This document shows, in pieces, positions 26,475 through 36,021 of a stretch of DNA of 64,000 nucleotides. The translations under genes were made by a program, and so were the position numbers. How positions within the stretch are numbered: position 1 is the stretch's first letter; every line of letters starts with the position of its first letter. The notes under the pieces are model-generated. The model had not been told where the DNA came from. It did no database searches and saw nothing but the letters and a program-made list of their open reading frames with translations. The stretch comes from JAJCYL01 sp040222875 (lineage in GTDB: Bacteria > Bacteroidota > Bacteroidia > Cytophagales > Cyclobacteriaceae): positions 186,001-250,000 of the forward strand of contig JAVKCG010000009.1 in the NCBI GenBank assembly GCA_040222875.1. The letters are read 5' to 3'.

Positions 26475-28526
26475 ATGAGAAGTCTACTAGTTACAATACT
26501 CAATTTTATTCTGATAACTATATCATCCGCACAAGAGAAACCATTTCTCCTAAATGGTACGCTGATAGATCCTTCAACTTTGAAGCCACTGGTCGAAGAA
26601 AAATTTAAATCCGCCTTTGTAAGTGATGATTATATAAAGGCCTATACACCAAATCGTTATTGGAAGCTTTTCGATCACTCCGGGAATCAAATCATTGAAG
26701 GGTCTTACGAATCAATTCATTCAAAAAATAACCTCCATGTGGCAGCAGTCGGCGGATGGAGTGCTGAACATAAAGTGTTTGACTGGCAAGGTAAGCAGCT
26801 CTTTTCTAAGAATTGTAATGAAATCAAACCGTATCAAAATGGGTATGCAGTTTTTATTAATAACAGTGATGAAAAAAAATATGGCGTGATTGATAAAAGT
26901 GGTAAAGAAGTTGTAAAACCAATTTATCAGGAATTGACTGGCGCAATTGATATTTCAGGCAAGCCTTATTTTATAGCCAGGGAGGATGATAAATATGGTG
27001 TGATTGATCTCAAGGGCAAGCCTGCTGTGCCGTTTGAATATGAAGATATCAAATGGCTCAAGGATGACCTGTTTTTGTTGATGATCCTTGATAAAGTAAC
27101 ACCGGAGTTTACTGGCAGTTTTGGAAAATCAAAAATTTTCGATTTTGGGCTGTGGTCAAAATCAAGTGGGTTCATCAGGAATATGGATATTGATCATGTA
27201 GATCTGAAATTCACCGCAAATGATGGAGACTATTTAAAAGTAAGGGAGAACAGAGATGAGAAGCTGGGCCTAATGAATCTTGAAGGGAAAGTAACTGTGC
27301 CTTGCGACTACGATGAGATCATTTGGGTGGGAGATGGGATGATTTCAGTTGGTAAGGCTGAACCAAGTTCTCAAGTGACCAAATACGCTCTAAGCGATCT
27401 CAATGGAGCATTAATGTCTGATTTTATGTTTTCAAGTTTAGGTTTGATTGGCGAGGGGCTTATTCCATTTTGCATGCAACAGAATAACCAAAACCGATGC
27501 GGCTATATGGATAAAAATCTCCAACTCAAAATTCCTATGGACTTTTATTCTGTCGGTCAATTTAATGATAACAACCAGGCGAATGTCACAATTTTAGATG
27601 CATCTGGGGCGTATAAAGCCGGAGTTATTAATGGAACCAATGATATTATAGTGCCTTTGGTTTTTCCGATACTCAAAAAGGCAACTAAAAATTACTATAT
27701 CGGAAAAATTAATGATAACGAATTTCTTCTTAATGCATCCGACGGAGAGCCAGCAGACAAGTCTTCACTTTATGTAACAAGGCTTTATGCTGAGTTTCAC
27801 ATGAAGTATAAAAACTATGCAGCTGCAGCCATGCAATTTGAAAAAATCAAAGAAAGCGGCACAGCAGATGATGACGAAATTGCAAATCTTGGGCTTAGCC
27901 TGGCCAGAAGTGGTCAGTATGATAAAGCGATCCCAATTTTGAACCAAACCATTGGGTTCCCAGCCGGAAAGCATAATCGGGACACGAAATTGGCGTGGGT
28001 AAGCAAAGCTTATGCTTATTGGAAGAAGGGTAGTACCGAAGAAGCTAAGGCGTTGTATCAAGAATTTTTCGAAATGATGCCGAATGAAGCAGAACTTCGA
28101 CTTGAATTTGCAGAGCTTCTTCAGGAAATGCAATTGGAAAAAGAAGCAATTGCACAATATGACTTAGTGATTAAACAATATCCTCAGGCTTTTGAAGTCT
28201 ACCGCAGAAAAGGGGTAGCTGAGCTCATTATCAATCTGGTGAATGAATCAATTGCCTCATTTAACAAAGCCCTTGAACTTAACCCTGACCATAAGGAGAC
28301 TTTATTTGATAGGGGACAAGCGTATGCGATTAAGGGGGACCATCAAAAGGCAATTATGGATTTTGAAAAGGCCGCTGAATTGCATGGTGAACTGTCGACT
28401 ATGCATTACCATTTGGCTGATTCATACTTAGCTTATGGTAATAAATCGAAAGCATGTGAGGTATGGAGCCAATTGGCGCAATACGATGAAAAAGCGAAGG
28501 CGAAGGTTGCCGAGAATTGTAAGTGA
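26475..28526 (+). CDS. Exported WG-repeat and TPR-repeat protein
   Basis: 683 residues with a signal peptide (LLVTILNFILITISSAQ). Residues about 50-400 contain WG/KWG-type beta repeats: KYGVIDKSGKEVVKPIYQEL, KYGVIDLKGKPAVPFEYEDI and KLGLMNLEGKVTVPCDYDEI. Residues about 425-680 are TPRs such as AKALYQEFFEMMPNEAELRL and FNKALELNPDHKETLFDRG. WG repeats are common in exported Bacteroidota proteins and probably bind partners; no enzyme motif is seen. It is monocistronic, with the convergent kinase gene 13 bp downstream. Confidence 0.82.
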   Translation: MRSLLVTILNFILITISSAQEKPFLLNGTLIDPSTLKPLVEEKFKSAFVSDDYIKAYTPNRYWKLFDHSGNQIIEGSYESIHSKNNLHVAAVGGWSAEHKVFDWQGKQLFSKNCNEIKPYQNGYAVFINNSDEKKYGVIDKSGKEVVKPIYQELTGAIDISGKPYFIAREDDKYGVIDLKGKPAVPFEYEDIKWLKDDLFLLMILDKVTPEFTGSFGKSKIFDFGLWSKSSGFIRNMDIDHVDLKFTANDGDYLKVRENRDEKLGLMNLEGKVTVPCDYDEIIWVGDGMISVGKAEPSSQVTKYALSDLNGALMSDFMFSSLGLIGEGLIPFCMQQNNQNRCGYMDKNLQLKIPMDFYSVGQFNDNNQANVTILDASGAYKAGVINGTNDIIVPLVFPILKKATKNYYIGKINDNEFLLNASDGEPADKSSLYVTRLYAEFHMKYKNYAAAAMQFEKIKESGTADDDEIANLGLSLARSGQYDKAIPILNQTIGFPAGKHNRDTKLAWVSKAYAYWKKGSTEEAKALYQEFFEMMPNEAELRLEFAELLQEMQLEKEAIAQYDLVIKQYPQAFEVYRRKGVAELIINLVNESIASFNKALELNPDHKETLFDRGQAYAIKGDHQKAIMDFEKAAELHGELSTMHYHLADSYLAYGNKSKACEVWSQLAQYDEKAKAKVAENCK

Positions 28527-28539
28527 CCAAAACGATTAG

Positions 28540-29622
28540 TTAATACAAATCATCGATTTTCTTCTTTTCAATAGCTCTTTGAGCCATATCACCAATGGCC
28601 TTAACCCCGTTGATGAGGTTGGCAAAGCGTGGGTCTTTGGTAAGTCCTTTTTGATAACGTAAGTATATCTGCTGAATGATAACGGCAATTTTAAATAGGC
28701 CATAGACATAGATGAATACCGGGTTATCAATTGATCGGCCGGTTTTTATTGAGTAAAGATGGAGCAGCTCTTCTCTTTTTGGATTACCCGGTAGCAGACT
28801 CACATTTAATCCAAGTGCCTTTATCATATCAGGATCATTGGCATTAACCCAGTAACCAAGGGAAGTACCAAGGTCTAATAAAGGATCACCAATTGTGGCC
28901 ATTTCCCAATCAAGCACCGCCAGCACATTGGTCCAATCATCTGGATCAAGAATGAGGTTATCATATTTGAAGTCATTGTGGATTAGTGTAGAGCAACTTT
29001 GAGTGGGCTGATTGCCTTCTAACCATTTAAGTGCATGCTCTATTGAAGGAATATCATCAGTTCTTGCTGCATAATATCGCTTGCCCCAACCTTCAACCTG
29101 CCTTTGAACGTATCCTTCAGGTCTGCCAAGCTGAGCCAGGCCAGCAACTTCGTAATCAAGGTTATGGAGTTCTGCAAAAGTATCAATCAGGGAGCTTGAG
29201 ATGCCTTTCATTTTTTCAGCATTTGGCAAATGCTCTTTTGGCATTGAAAGCCTCAGAATAACGCCATTCACCCGCTCCATCACATAAAAAGGTGTACCAA
29301 TTACAGATTCATCATCGGTGAAGTAGTACGGTTTTGGAACTTTCTTATAATGAGCATTTAAGCCGGACAGAATTTTGTATTCCCGGCCCATATCATGACC
29401 TGATTTCACTTTTGCCCCGAAAGGTGGTCGCCTGAGAACCAGTTCTTTATCACTGAGTTTTAGCAAGTAGGTGAGGTTTGAAAAGCCACCTGGAAATTGG
29501 CTTACACTCAATTCTCCATTTGCTTCAGGTATATTTTCCAGCAAACACTTTCGGAGATTCTCCAAGTTCAGCTCTTCCCCTTTGCGGGTTGGAACAGCAT
29601 TGTCCCGATATTCGGCGCTCAT
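28540..29622 (-). CDS. APH-family phosphotransferase (ACAD10/11 kinase-domain-like)
   Basis: 360-residue aminoglycoside-phosphotransferase-fold kinase. Features: nucleotide-loop region QFPGGFSNLTYLLKL, Lys-equivalent strand LVLRRPPFG, catalytic loop LIHNDFKYDNLILD and metal-binding VLDWEMATIGDPLLDLG. The combination PPFG with HNDFKYDN is typical of the kinase domain fused to acyl-CoA dehydrogenases in ACAD10/ACAD11, rather than drug-resistance enzymes. Its start overlaps the dehydrogenase stop by 4 bp (ATGA). Such kinases (for example LvaA of levulinate catabolism) phosphorylate 4-hydroxyacyl-CoAs, so that is the likely substrate class. Confidence 0.88.
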   Translation of the reverse strand: MSAEYRDNAVPTRKGEELNLENLRKCLLENIPEANGELSVSQFPGGFSNLTYLLKLSDKELVLRRPPFGAKVKSGHDMGREYKILSGLNAHYKKVPKPYYFTDDESVIGTPFYVMERVNGVILRLSMPKEHLPNAEKMKGISSSLIDTFAELHNLDYEVAGLAQLGRPEGYVQRQVEGWGKRYYAARTDDIPSIEHALKWLEGNQPTQSCSTLIHNDFKYDNLILDPDDWTNVLAVLDWEMATIGDPLLDLGTSLGYWVNANDPDMIKALGLNVSLLPGNPKREELLHLYSIKTGRSIDNPVFIYVYGLFKIAVIIQQIYLRYQKGLTKDPRFANLINGVKAIGDMAQRAIEKKKIDDLY

Positions 29623-30806
29623 GAGGTTTTATACTTTTTCAATATCTCTTTGGCTACCCTGCTTTTATGTACTTCATCGGCGCCGTCATAAATTCTCGCA
29701 GCTCTTTCAAACCTAAACCAATGAGATAACATGGTATCATCTGATATACCCAAAGCACCGTGTACTTGTATCGCCTTGTCTAAAACGGTTTGCAAAACAT
29801 TCGCACAATAAAATTTAATGATGGAGATTTCTTCCCGGGCTTTGGAAGCCCCAATGGTATCTATTTTTTCAGCAGCGTCCCTGACCATTAATTTGGCTGC
29901 GTTGATTTCAGCCCTGCTTTCAGCAATCCAGTTTTGAATAGTTTGTTTATCACTTAAGGTTTTTCCTGGTGCAATTATTCTGGAAGCTGCCCTCTCGCAC
30001 ATCATGTGTAATGCTCTCTCACAAATACCCATCCAGCGCATACAATGATGGATACGGCCTGGACCAAGTCTCTTTTGTGCCAAAGCGAAACCTTCCCCAA
30101 CTGCTCCAATCACATTCTCAGCTGGAACCCTTACATTTTCAAATTTGACCTCTGCATGGCTGTGCCATCCCGATCCTTTCTCTCCCATAATGGGGATATT
30201 TCTGACCAATTCAAACCCATCAGTATCTGTTGGCACAATTATCTGAGTGGCTTTATTATAAGGATTTTCACCTTCGGGATCGGTGATCGCCATGACAATT
30301 GAGAACGATGCACCATCGGCACCAGTGGTAAACCATTTATGGCCATTAATTACGAAGTCATTTCCATCTTTAATGGCAGTAGTGCTCATCATGGTGGGGT
30401 TGGAGCCAGCATGATCAGGTTCAGTCATTGCAAAGCAGCTCCTAATACTACCAGCCAGAAGTGGTTTTAAGAACTTCTCTTTCTGGTGATTGGTGCCAAA
30501 CTCGATCAACAACTCCATATTACCAGCATCAGGGGCCTGGCAGTTCAAAACATAAAACCCAAAAAAACTACCACCAAGGGTTGCACAAACCTCACCGAAT
30601 TCCGTGAGTGACAAACCCAAACCACCGTATTCCCTGGATATTTGCGGAAGCCACAAGCCTTCAGATTTCGCTTTCTCCCTCAAATCATCCAGATGTGGAA
30701 CGATTTCAGCCCATTCCCTTGATAAATAATCTAGCTCAAGAGGATTGAGGTGCTTATTTAAAAATGATTGAATCTTGTCTATTAACTCTGTTAGCTCTGA
30801 GCGCAT
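29619..30806 (-). CDS. Acyl-CoA dehydrogenase family protein
   Basis: 395-residue FAD enzyme. Conserved stretches: FAMTEPDHAGSNPTMMSTTA (FAD/substrate region), VINGHKWFTTGADGA, QVHGALGISDDTMLSHWFRF and the C-terminal ARIYDGADEVHKSRVAKEIL. It oxidises or rearranges an acyl-CoA; with the coupled APH-type kinase gene it corresponds to the two halves of ACAD11-like proteins, which convert 4-hydroxyacyl-CoA through a phosphorylated intermediate into a beta-oxidation substrate. A perfect dyad lies just upstream of the start. Confidence 0.93.
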   Translation of the reverse strand: MRSELTELIDKIQSFLNKHLNPLELDYLSREWAEIVPHLDDLREKAKSEGLWLPQISREYGGLGLSLTEFGEVCATLGGSFFGFYVLNCQAPDAGNMELLIEFGTNHQKEKFLKPLLAGSIRSCFAMTEPDHAGSNPTMMSTTAIKDGNDFVINGHKWFTTGADGASFSIVMAITDPEGENPYNKATQIIVPTDTDGFELVRNIPIMGEKGSGWHSHAEVKFENVRVPAENVIGAVGEGFALAQKRLGPGRIHHCMRWMGICERALHMMCERAASRIIAPGKTLSDKQTIQNWIAESRAEINAAKLMVRDAAEKIDTIGASKAREEISIIKFYCANVLQTVLDKAIQVHGALGISDDTMLSHWFRFERAARIYDGADEVHKSRVAKEILKKYKTS

Positions 30807-30820
30807 TTAAATCTGTTGAA

Positions 30821-30844
30821 CGGTTATCTGATGTAAGATAACCG
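30821..30844. promoter_or_regulatory. Perfect 8-bp dyad upstream of the dehydrogenase/kinase operon
   Basis: CGGTTATC-N8-GATAACCG, a perfect inverted repeat of 24 bp ending 15 bases before the dehydrogenase ATG. Size and position suit an operator for a TetR- or GntR-type fatty-acid regulator. There is no T-tract on either side, so termination of the upstream DUF4249 gene is less likely. No regulator gene is adjacent. Confidence 0.55.
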
Positions 30845-30903
30845 CTATGGACAGATTGTCTCAAATGGGTGGCACTATTTGGAAAGAAATAGCAAGTGTT
30901 ATT

Positions 30904-31791
30904 TCAATTTTTCTCAAAGGGAACCTGCTCAATTACCACCACCTCTGATGCAGAGAAATAGCCAAAGGCCCCATTGCTGATATTGCTTTGAACTTCACCT
31001 GGAATGTAACCAAAAGGGCCTAAACCCCGCCACTCCGTTTCTGAAAGCATGGCCCTTACGAAGCTGTAATGTTCATCAGTCATGGAATGGAATTCTTCTA
31101 TGACCTTTGTTCCTGGAATTGATAAGGCTGTCCGTGACTCAGTTGTTTCTCCGTAAGCCAGAAACCCTGGGGGCTCCAGACTGGGGTGCATGTAGTAAGC
31201 GGAATCAGTCACAACATAGTTGTTTGCCCTAACAGCTTCCTTGAATTGCTCCGGAAGCTCATCGTCGTTTTCAATAGTCTCCTGATCAAGCACAATTGCG
31301 AAGCGATAAAAGGCTGCAAACCCCTGACCAAAATTGGAGCGATAGGTATATGTGGTAGCCTCAAATGGCTCCCTGTTTGGTGGATGAACAATTGCTGTGA
31401 TTAATTCTATGGGTGATGGATTGGCATTGAGTGCAACAAGAGGTGCGGTTGCTTCATAAAACTGACCATTTAATTCGATGCTTAAAACATAGGTTTTTCC
31501 TACCTGGCCGACTATGGAATCGGTCAGGTACAAACCTGGTTCAATCTCTGTCAATGGAAATTCAATGGCACCATCAGAAATTGTAACTACAGCTCCAGTA
31601 GCACCATCAGGAAATTCATCAACAATTACGGGTTGTGTGTAAGTCAACTTGACAAGATGCTGTTTTAGCTGAGTGGTAATGTTACCTTCTATAACCAACG
31701 TTCCTGAGGAGGTGTTTTGGCCTGGCCAATCAATTGTTTCAAGGCAACTTGCCAGGCTTAGTGTCGCTAAAATGTATATGAATTTTTTCAT
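30904..31791 (-). CDS. DUF4249 lipoprotein (TonB-receptor partner)
   Basis: About 295 residues from the ATG giving MKKFIYILATLSLASC, a clear lipoprotein signal. Upstream in-frame codons (to 31887) would run through the end of the receptor gene and destroy the signal, so the shorter start is preferred. The mature part begins LETIDWPGQNTSSGTLVIEG and has the beta-rich look of the DUF4249 family, typically encoded next to a TonB-dependent receptor and thought to help it on the cell surface. Start is 4 bp after the receptor stop. Confidence 0.85.
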   Translation of the reverse strand: MKKFIYILATLSLASCLETIDWPGQNTSSGTLVIEGNITTQLKQHLVKLTYTQPVIVDEFPDGATGAVVTISDGAIEFPLTEIEPGLYLTDSIVGQVGKTYVLSIELNGQFYEATAPLVALNANPSPIELITAIVHPPNREPFEATTYTYRSNFGQGFAAFYRFAIVLDQETIENDDELPEQFKEAVRANNYVVTDSAYYMHPSLEPPGFLAYGETTESRTALSIPGTKVIEEFHSMTDEHYSFVRAMLSETEWRGLGPFGYIPGEVQSNISNGAFGYFSASEVVVIEQVPFEKN

Positions 31792-31795
31792 CGAT

Positions 31796-34408
31796 TTAGA
31801 ATTTGAAATTGTAAGTAACACTGGGGATAATGGTGAACAATGACAGTTTGTGAAAAGCAGATTTATCCTGATCCTTGACCAGGTCAATATCTTTTAATTC
31901 AGAAGACACAAAAACTGAAGCAGCATTGGCCCTGTTGTAAGCGTTGTAGATAGAGAAATTCCAGCTGCTATGGTTTTTTCGGTTAGGCTTGGGTTTAGGC
32001 AATAATGTAAAGCCAATATCCAAACGATGGTAATCGGGGATCCTTTCAGCATTTTTAGGGCCATAAATTGGTACGATATATTTGTCATATCTGAAGTTTT
32101 CAGTGGGTAGCGTTACCGGCCTTCCTGATGAAAAAACCCAATTTGTTGAGACACTCCACCTATCGCTCAATCGGTAATTAGTGACCACCGAAATATTATG
32201 CGGTTGATCATAAAGTGCAGGATATTCCTCACCGTTGTTGATGCCTTCAATTTCCCGTAAAGCCCTTGCATAACTATAACTTACCCAGCCGTTGAGCCGA
32301 CCATTTTTCTTGAGCATAAACTCAACCCCGTAAGCCCTACCAGTGCCGGTTCTTAGCTCAGATTCCAGTTCCCTGTTCATGATCAATGTAGAATGATCAA
32401 CATAGTCAACCTGGTTTTTGAGCTTTTTGTAATAACCCTCCAGAGAGATTTCTACAGCGTTATCAGCAAGGTTTTGAAAGTAGCCCAGGCTCAACTGGTC
32501 TGCGATTTGGGGTTTGATGTTTTTGCTGGCAGGGTACCACACATCAAACACATTCATGCCCAATGATAGGTTAGACAGCAATTGCATGTATTGCCGGTTT
32601 TTGTTGTAGCTGGCTTTAATGGAAGCACTCTTGCCCACTAAATACCTGGCACTGAATCTGGGCTCTAAACCAGAGTAAGTCTTATAAACTCCAGAGGTTT
32701 GTTCTTCGGAAATGATCTCGAAATTATTACCATAGTTAAAGAGTGTGGTTGATCCGAAAAGGTTGAAAAACGAATAGCGCAGACCATAATTCAATGAAAG
32801 TTTAGAGGTAACCTGCTGATCGGCACTGTAGTAAATAGCCCCCTCAAATGACTTACTTGTGGGCACATCGTTTTGCGGCTCATCCCGACTCATCCCAGGT
32901 TCAAATTGGTGTATTGTTCCAATGAAACCTGCAGCCAGGGTGGTTTTGGGGTTTGGAAAAAAGTTGAAATCATTTTTGAAGGTGATGTCTTCCACTTTGG
33001 AGCTCCAATAGAATGGAGTGTCCTCATCTGAGAGATCAATGAGGAAGTCGTACTTGCTATAAATCACTGTTGTATTGGAGAATAGCTTTTCATTGAAAAT
33101 GTGGTTCCATCGGAGCGAACCATTTGAGTTGCCCCAATCAATTAAATATTGGAGTACCTGGATTTTATTGAGATCGCGGCCAAAATACCCTGAAGCATAA
33201 ATGCGGTTGCGGTCATTTATCTTGTAATTAAACTTCGCATTCAAGTCAAAAAAATAGATGCGGGTGTCCCTGGTTGATTCATCTTTTGATAAACGAAAAA
33301 ACTGATCGACATAAGTCCGTCTGCCTGAAAGCATAAAAGACGCTTTTTCCTTTTTAATTGGCCCTTCTACTGTTAACCGACTGGATGTGACCCCTATGCC
33401 ACCAGATACTCCAAATTTCTGGTCGTTTCCATCCTTCATTCTAATATCCAGAAGTGAGGAAAGCCTACCGCCATATTGTGCGGGAAGGTGGCCCCGATAA
33501 AACTGCATATAGTTAATGGCGTCAGGGTTGAAAACACTGAAAAACCCCATGAGATGTGAGGCGTTGTAAACCGTGGCTTCGTCTAATTGGATCAGGTTTT
33601 GATCTGCATTGCCACCTCTCACGAAAAAATTGGTTGACCCTTCTCCCTGTACCTGTACGCCTGGCAAAAGTTGCACAGCTTTGATTACATCAACTTCCCC
33701 AAAAAGGGCTGGCATCTCTTGTATGGTCTGTATATCTAGAGTGGATTTGCCAAGGTCAGTAGAAGTGACATTCATTTCCGGGGTGTCTTCATAAGCACTG
33801 GCTTCAACAATTACCTCTTCCAATTGGGTTGATTCTTCGTTCAAATCAAAATTGATTGTTTGATTGGAAGAGAGGTCAAGAGTAGTGGTGTAGGCATCGT
33901 AACCTATGTAGGTTACCGTCAAATCATAAGTGCCACTGGGCAAAGTCAATGAGTAAAATCCGTAGGTATTGGCAGCAACACCAAACCAATCGGATGAACT
34001 TTCAATGGGTTTGGCAGCAATCGTTGCACCAATCAATACTTCGCCAGTTGCTATGTCAAGGATATGGCCGCTTAAGGTGCTTTTTTGGTTAGGGTTGTTT
34101 TGCTTTTTGATGATCAGCACCCGTTTCCCCCTAAGGATGAAATCAAGTTCCTGATCATCAAACATTTCAGTCAGGATAGTTCTAATTGACTGCGCTCTAA
34201 CGTCCAATTGTATGATTTTATCAATTTGGACAGTTTCAGGGTTATATGAAAAATTAAGGTCTGTCCTTGATTCGATTTCATCGAGGTATTCCTTTCGAGT
34301 CCCTTGTTTTAGATCAAGGTCAATCGGTTCATCCAAAACACCCTGATCGGCCATCAATTGTCCGGCCATCGTGGTTGTTAGGAGGAAGAGTAAAAATTTG
34401 AGTTTCAT
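31796..34408 (-). CDS. TonB-dependent receptor with STN and carboxypeptidase-like domains
   Basis: 870-residue outer-membrane transporter. After a signal peptide (LLFLLTTTMAGQLMA), residues about 25-102 form an STN secretin/TonB signalling domain (IELDVRAQSIRTILT-like region). Residues 112-200 are a carboxypeptidase-regulatory-like beta domain (LSGHILDIATGEVLIGATI), 215-330 the plug (ALFGEVDVIKAVQLLPGVQV, FFVRGGNADQNLIQLD), and the rest a 22-strand barrel ending in aromatic YNFKF. The STN domain would contact the FecR protein encoded just upstream, giving FecA-like regulation. Ligand unknown. Confidence 0.95.
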   Translation of the reverse strand: MKLKFLLFLLTTTMAGQLMADQGVLDEPIDLDLKQGTRKEYLDEIESRTDLNFSYNPETVQIDKIIQLDVRAQSIRTILTEMFDDQELDFILRGKRVLIIKKQNNPNQKSTLSGHILDIATGEVLIGATIAAKPIESSSDWFGVAANTYGFYSLTLPSGTYDLTVTYIGYDAYTTTLDLSSNQTINFDLNEESTQLEEVIVEASAYEDTPEMNVTSTDLGKSTLDIQTIQEMPALFGEVDVIKAVQLLPGVQVQGEGSTNFFVRGGNADQNLIQLDEATVYNASHLMGFFSVFNPDAINYMQFYRGHLPAQYGGRLSSLLDIRMKDGNDQKFGVSGGIGVTSSRLTVEGPIKKEKASFMLSGRRTYVDQFFRLSKDESTRDTRIYFFDLNAKFNYKINDRNRIYASGYFGRDLNKIQVLQYLIDWGNSNGSLRWNHIFNEKLFSNTTVIYSKYDFLIDLSDEDTPFYWSSKVEDITFKNDFNFFPNPKTTLAAGFIGTIHQFEPGMSRDEPQNDVPTSKSFEGAIYYSADQQVTSKLSLNYGLRYSFFNLFGSTTLFNYGNNFEIISEEQTSGVYKTYSGLEPRFSARYLVGKSASIKASYNKNRQYMQLLSNLSLGMNVFDVWYPASKNIKPQIADQLSLGYFQNLADNAVEISLEGYYKKLKNQVDYVDHSTLIMNRELESELRTGTGRAYGVEFMLKKNGRLNGWVSYSYARALREIEGINNGEEYPALYDQPHNISVVTNYRLSDRWSVSTNWVFSSGRPVTLPTENFRYDKYIVPIYGPKNAERIPDYHRLDIGFTLLPKPKPNRKNHSSWNFSIYNAYNRANAASVFVSSELKDIDLVKDQDKSAFHKLSLFTIIPSVTYNFKF

Positions 34409-34439
34409 TGATCCTTTTTATTTGAGTTTTTGAGTTTTC

Positions 34440-35402
34440 TTATTCACAGGAAGTTCCGTTCAAGAGGATACCCTCCGGGGAATCTGACCTTTCTAAATTG
34501 TAGAGGAGTTGAAGTTCTTCTAGTATGTCGTTCAGATCCATATTGTCGTAGTGAGAGCTCAGCTGACAGGCTGACTCACTTTCCAGTTCTAAAACAATTT
34601 TTGAATCATAATGCTTTGACAATGTGGATATTACCTTATTTAGAGGAGTCTCATTAAAGCTAAGAACTCCAGTTTTCCAGGCATCGAAATTAGGATCTTC
34701 GGTTGCTTGTACTGATAAATCGGATGTCAGGGTTCCTGTTAAACCAGGAGTGACGAATTGATTCTTGATGGCATTTCCGAAAGCGACCTTGCCTTCAGTA
34801 ACAACAATTGCGGATGAGTCAGCACTGGTGAAATAATTGAAAGCGGTGCCAACTACCTCAACCCGGGCGCCGCCTTCTGAAAAGATGATAAAAGGTTGAG
34901 TGCTATTAGGTGCAACTTCAAAATATCCTTCACCATCAAGAGAGACAGTTCTGGTATCGGCATCAAATTTTTCAGGATATTCAAACGTCGAATTTTTGTT
35001 AAGCCAAACTTTAGAACCATCAACCAAAAGGATCATTTCTGATTTGGATGATCCTGTTGCGACATGCACCTGATCTCGGTTTTGCTGGAAGGAATAAATG
35101 AAATACCCCGCTACTGTCACCAATATGATGCTTGCGGCAATCTTGAGCCATCTATGAGGCTGTTCATTTTCTGAAGGTTGATTGGCTAATGCTGAGCTGA
35201 ATCGCTGCCAGGCTTCGCCAGCATCAAAATTGTGGTTGAGGGGGAAGTGACCATATTTATCCCAAATTTTGGCTGCGTCATCGTAAATCGACTGGTTGTA
35301 ATCGTTCTTTGTTCTCCAAGCAGCCAGTTCAGATTTCTCAAAATCAGAAGCCTCGTTTTTTAGCTCTTTGGCAATTAATTCAAAAATTCGGTCGTTTTCC
35401 AT
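34440..35402 (-). CDS. FecR-type anti-sigma factor
   Basis: 320-residue single-span protein. An N-terminal cytoplasmic anti-sigma segment (about 1-80) precedes one TM helix (WLKIAASIILVTVAGYFIYS), then the periplasmic FecR domain (VATGSSKSEMILLVDGSKVW, FEVAPNSTQPFII) and a C-terminal DUF4974-like STN-resembling region (FNETPLNKVISTLSKHYDSK). It transmits receptor occupancy to the ECF sigma factor. It lies between the sigma gene (45 bp) and the receptor gene (31 bp), the canonical order. Confidence 0.94.
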   Translation of the reverse strand: MENDRIFELIAKELKNEASDFEKSELAAWRTKNDYNQSIYDDAAKIWDKYGHFPLNHNFDAGEAWQRFSSALANQPSENEQPHRWLKIAASIILVTVAGYFIYSFQQNRDQVHVATGSSKSEMILLVDGSKVWLNKNSTFEYPEKFDADTRTVSLDGEGYFEVAPNSTQPFIIFSEGGARVEVVGTAFNYFTSADSSAIVVTEGKVAFGNAIKNQFVTPGLTGTLTSDLSVQATEDPNFDAWKTGVLSFNETPLNKVISTLSKHYDSKIVLELESESACQLSSHYDNMDLNDILEELQLLYNLERSDSPEGILLNGTSCE

Positions 35403-35447
35403 GCCCTTGTTTTGGGTTACAAGAGCTTAGACAGACAAGTCAATGTT

Positions 35448-36002
35448 TTATCCCAAGGTGATAAGAAAAAAAACTAAAATGGCCGCAGCCGGCATGGTTA
35501 GATCAATTAAAAGTTGGATGTAATCGGAGAGGTGTTCCCTCAATTGCTTTAGCGCTGTACCTAACTGATTGTCCACAGTTTTCTTTGCCAAACCCATTTC
35601 ATCGGCAATTTCCTGATTACTCATTCCTTCATATAGACTTAATGAAAAAATAGTTTGCCGTTGAGGAGATAATTTCTCCAAAGCAGAAGAGAGTTTAACG
35701 TTTAATTCGCTAAAAGCTACCTGATTGTCAGTTTCTGATTGGCTCTGTTCAGGCAGGAATTCGGGAGTAGATATTCGTTTGTGCTTGTCTAGATAATTGA
35801 GCGATGAATTGATGACTGATCGCATCAAATAAGACCTCATACTTTGGGTAATCTTCAGGTCATGTCGCTTTTGCCAAACTTTTAAGAAGACATCCTGAAC
35901 AATGTCCTCAGCGGCATTCGCATCTTTTAAAATAATGTAAGCTTTTCTAACTAACTCAGGATAGTGTGCATCAAAAAATGGTTTGAAATCTTCTGCTTGC
36001 AC
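35448..36002 (-). CDS. ECF RNA polymerase sigma-70 factor (FecI-like)
   Basis: About 184 residues. Region 2 is seen as NAAEDIVQDVFLKVWQKR and region 4 as YEGMSNQEIADEMGLAKKTV. The C-terminus ends in an unusual hydrophobic stretch (MPAAAILVFFLITLG) that could associate with membrane; this tail is common in Bacteroidota ECF factors. I start it at a GTG (VQAEDFKPFFDAHYPELV) because the longer frame begins inside the iscA-type gene and adds 21 residues outside the family. It works with the FecR and TonB receptor downstream. Confidence 0.9.
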   Translation of the reverse strand: MQAEDFKPFFDAHYPELVRKAYIILKDANAAEDIVQDVFLKVWQKRHDLKITQSMRSYLMRSVINSSLNYLDKHKRISTPEFLPEQSQSETDNQVAFSELNVKLSSALEKLSPQRQTIFSLSLYEGMSNQEIADEMGLAKKTVDNQLGTALKQLREHLSDYIQLLIDLTMPAAAILVFFLITLG

Positions 36003-36021
36003 AATGAAATGACAGTCAGTG

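Noticed and set aside
28540..29622. Aminoglycoside resistance kinase
   Set aside because: APH fold, but motifs and coupling to an acyl-CoA dehydrogenase point to the ACAD10/11-type metabolic kinase.
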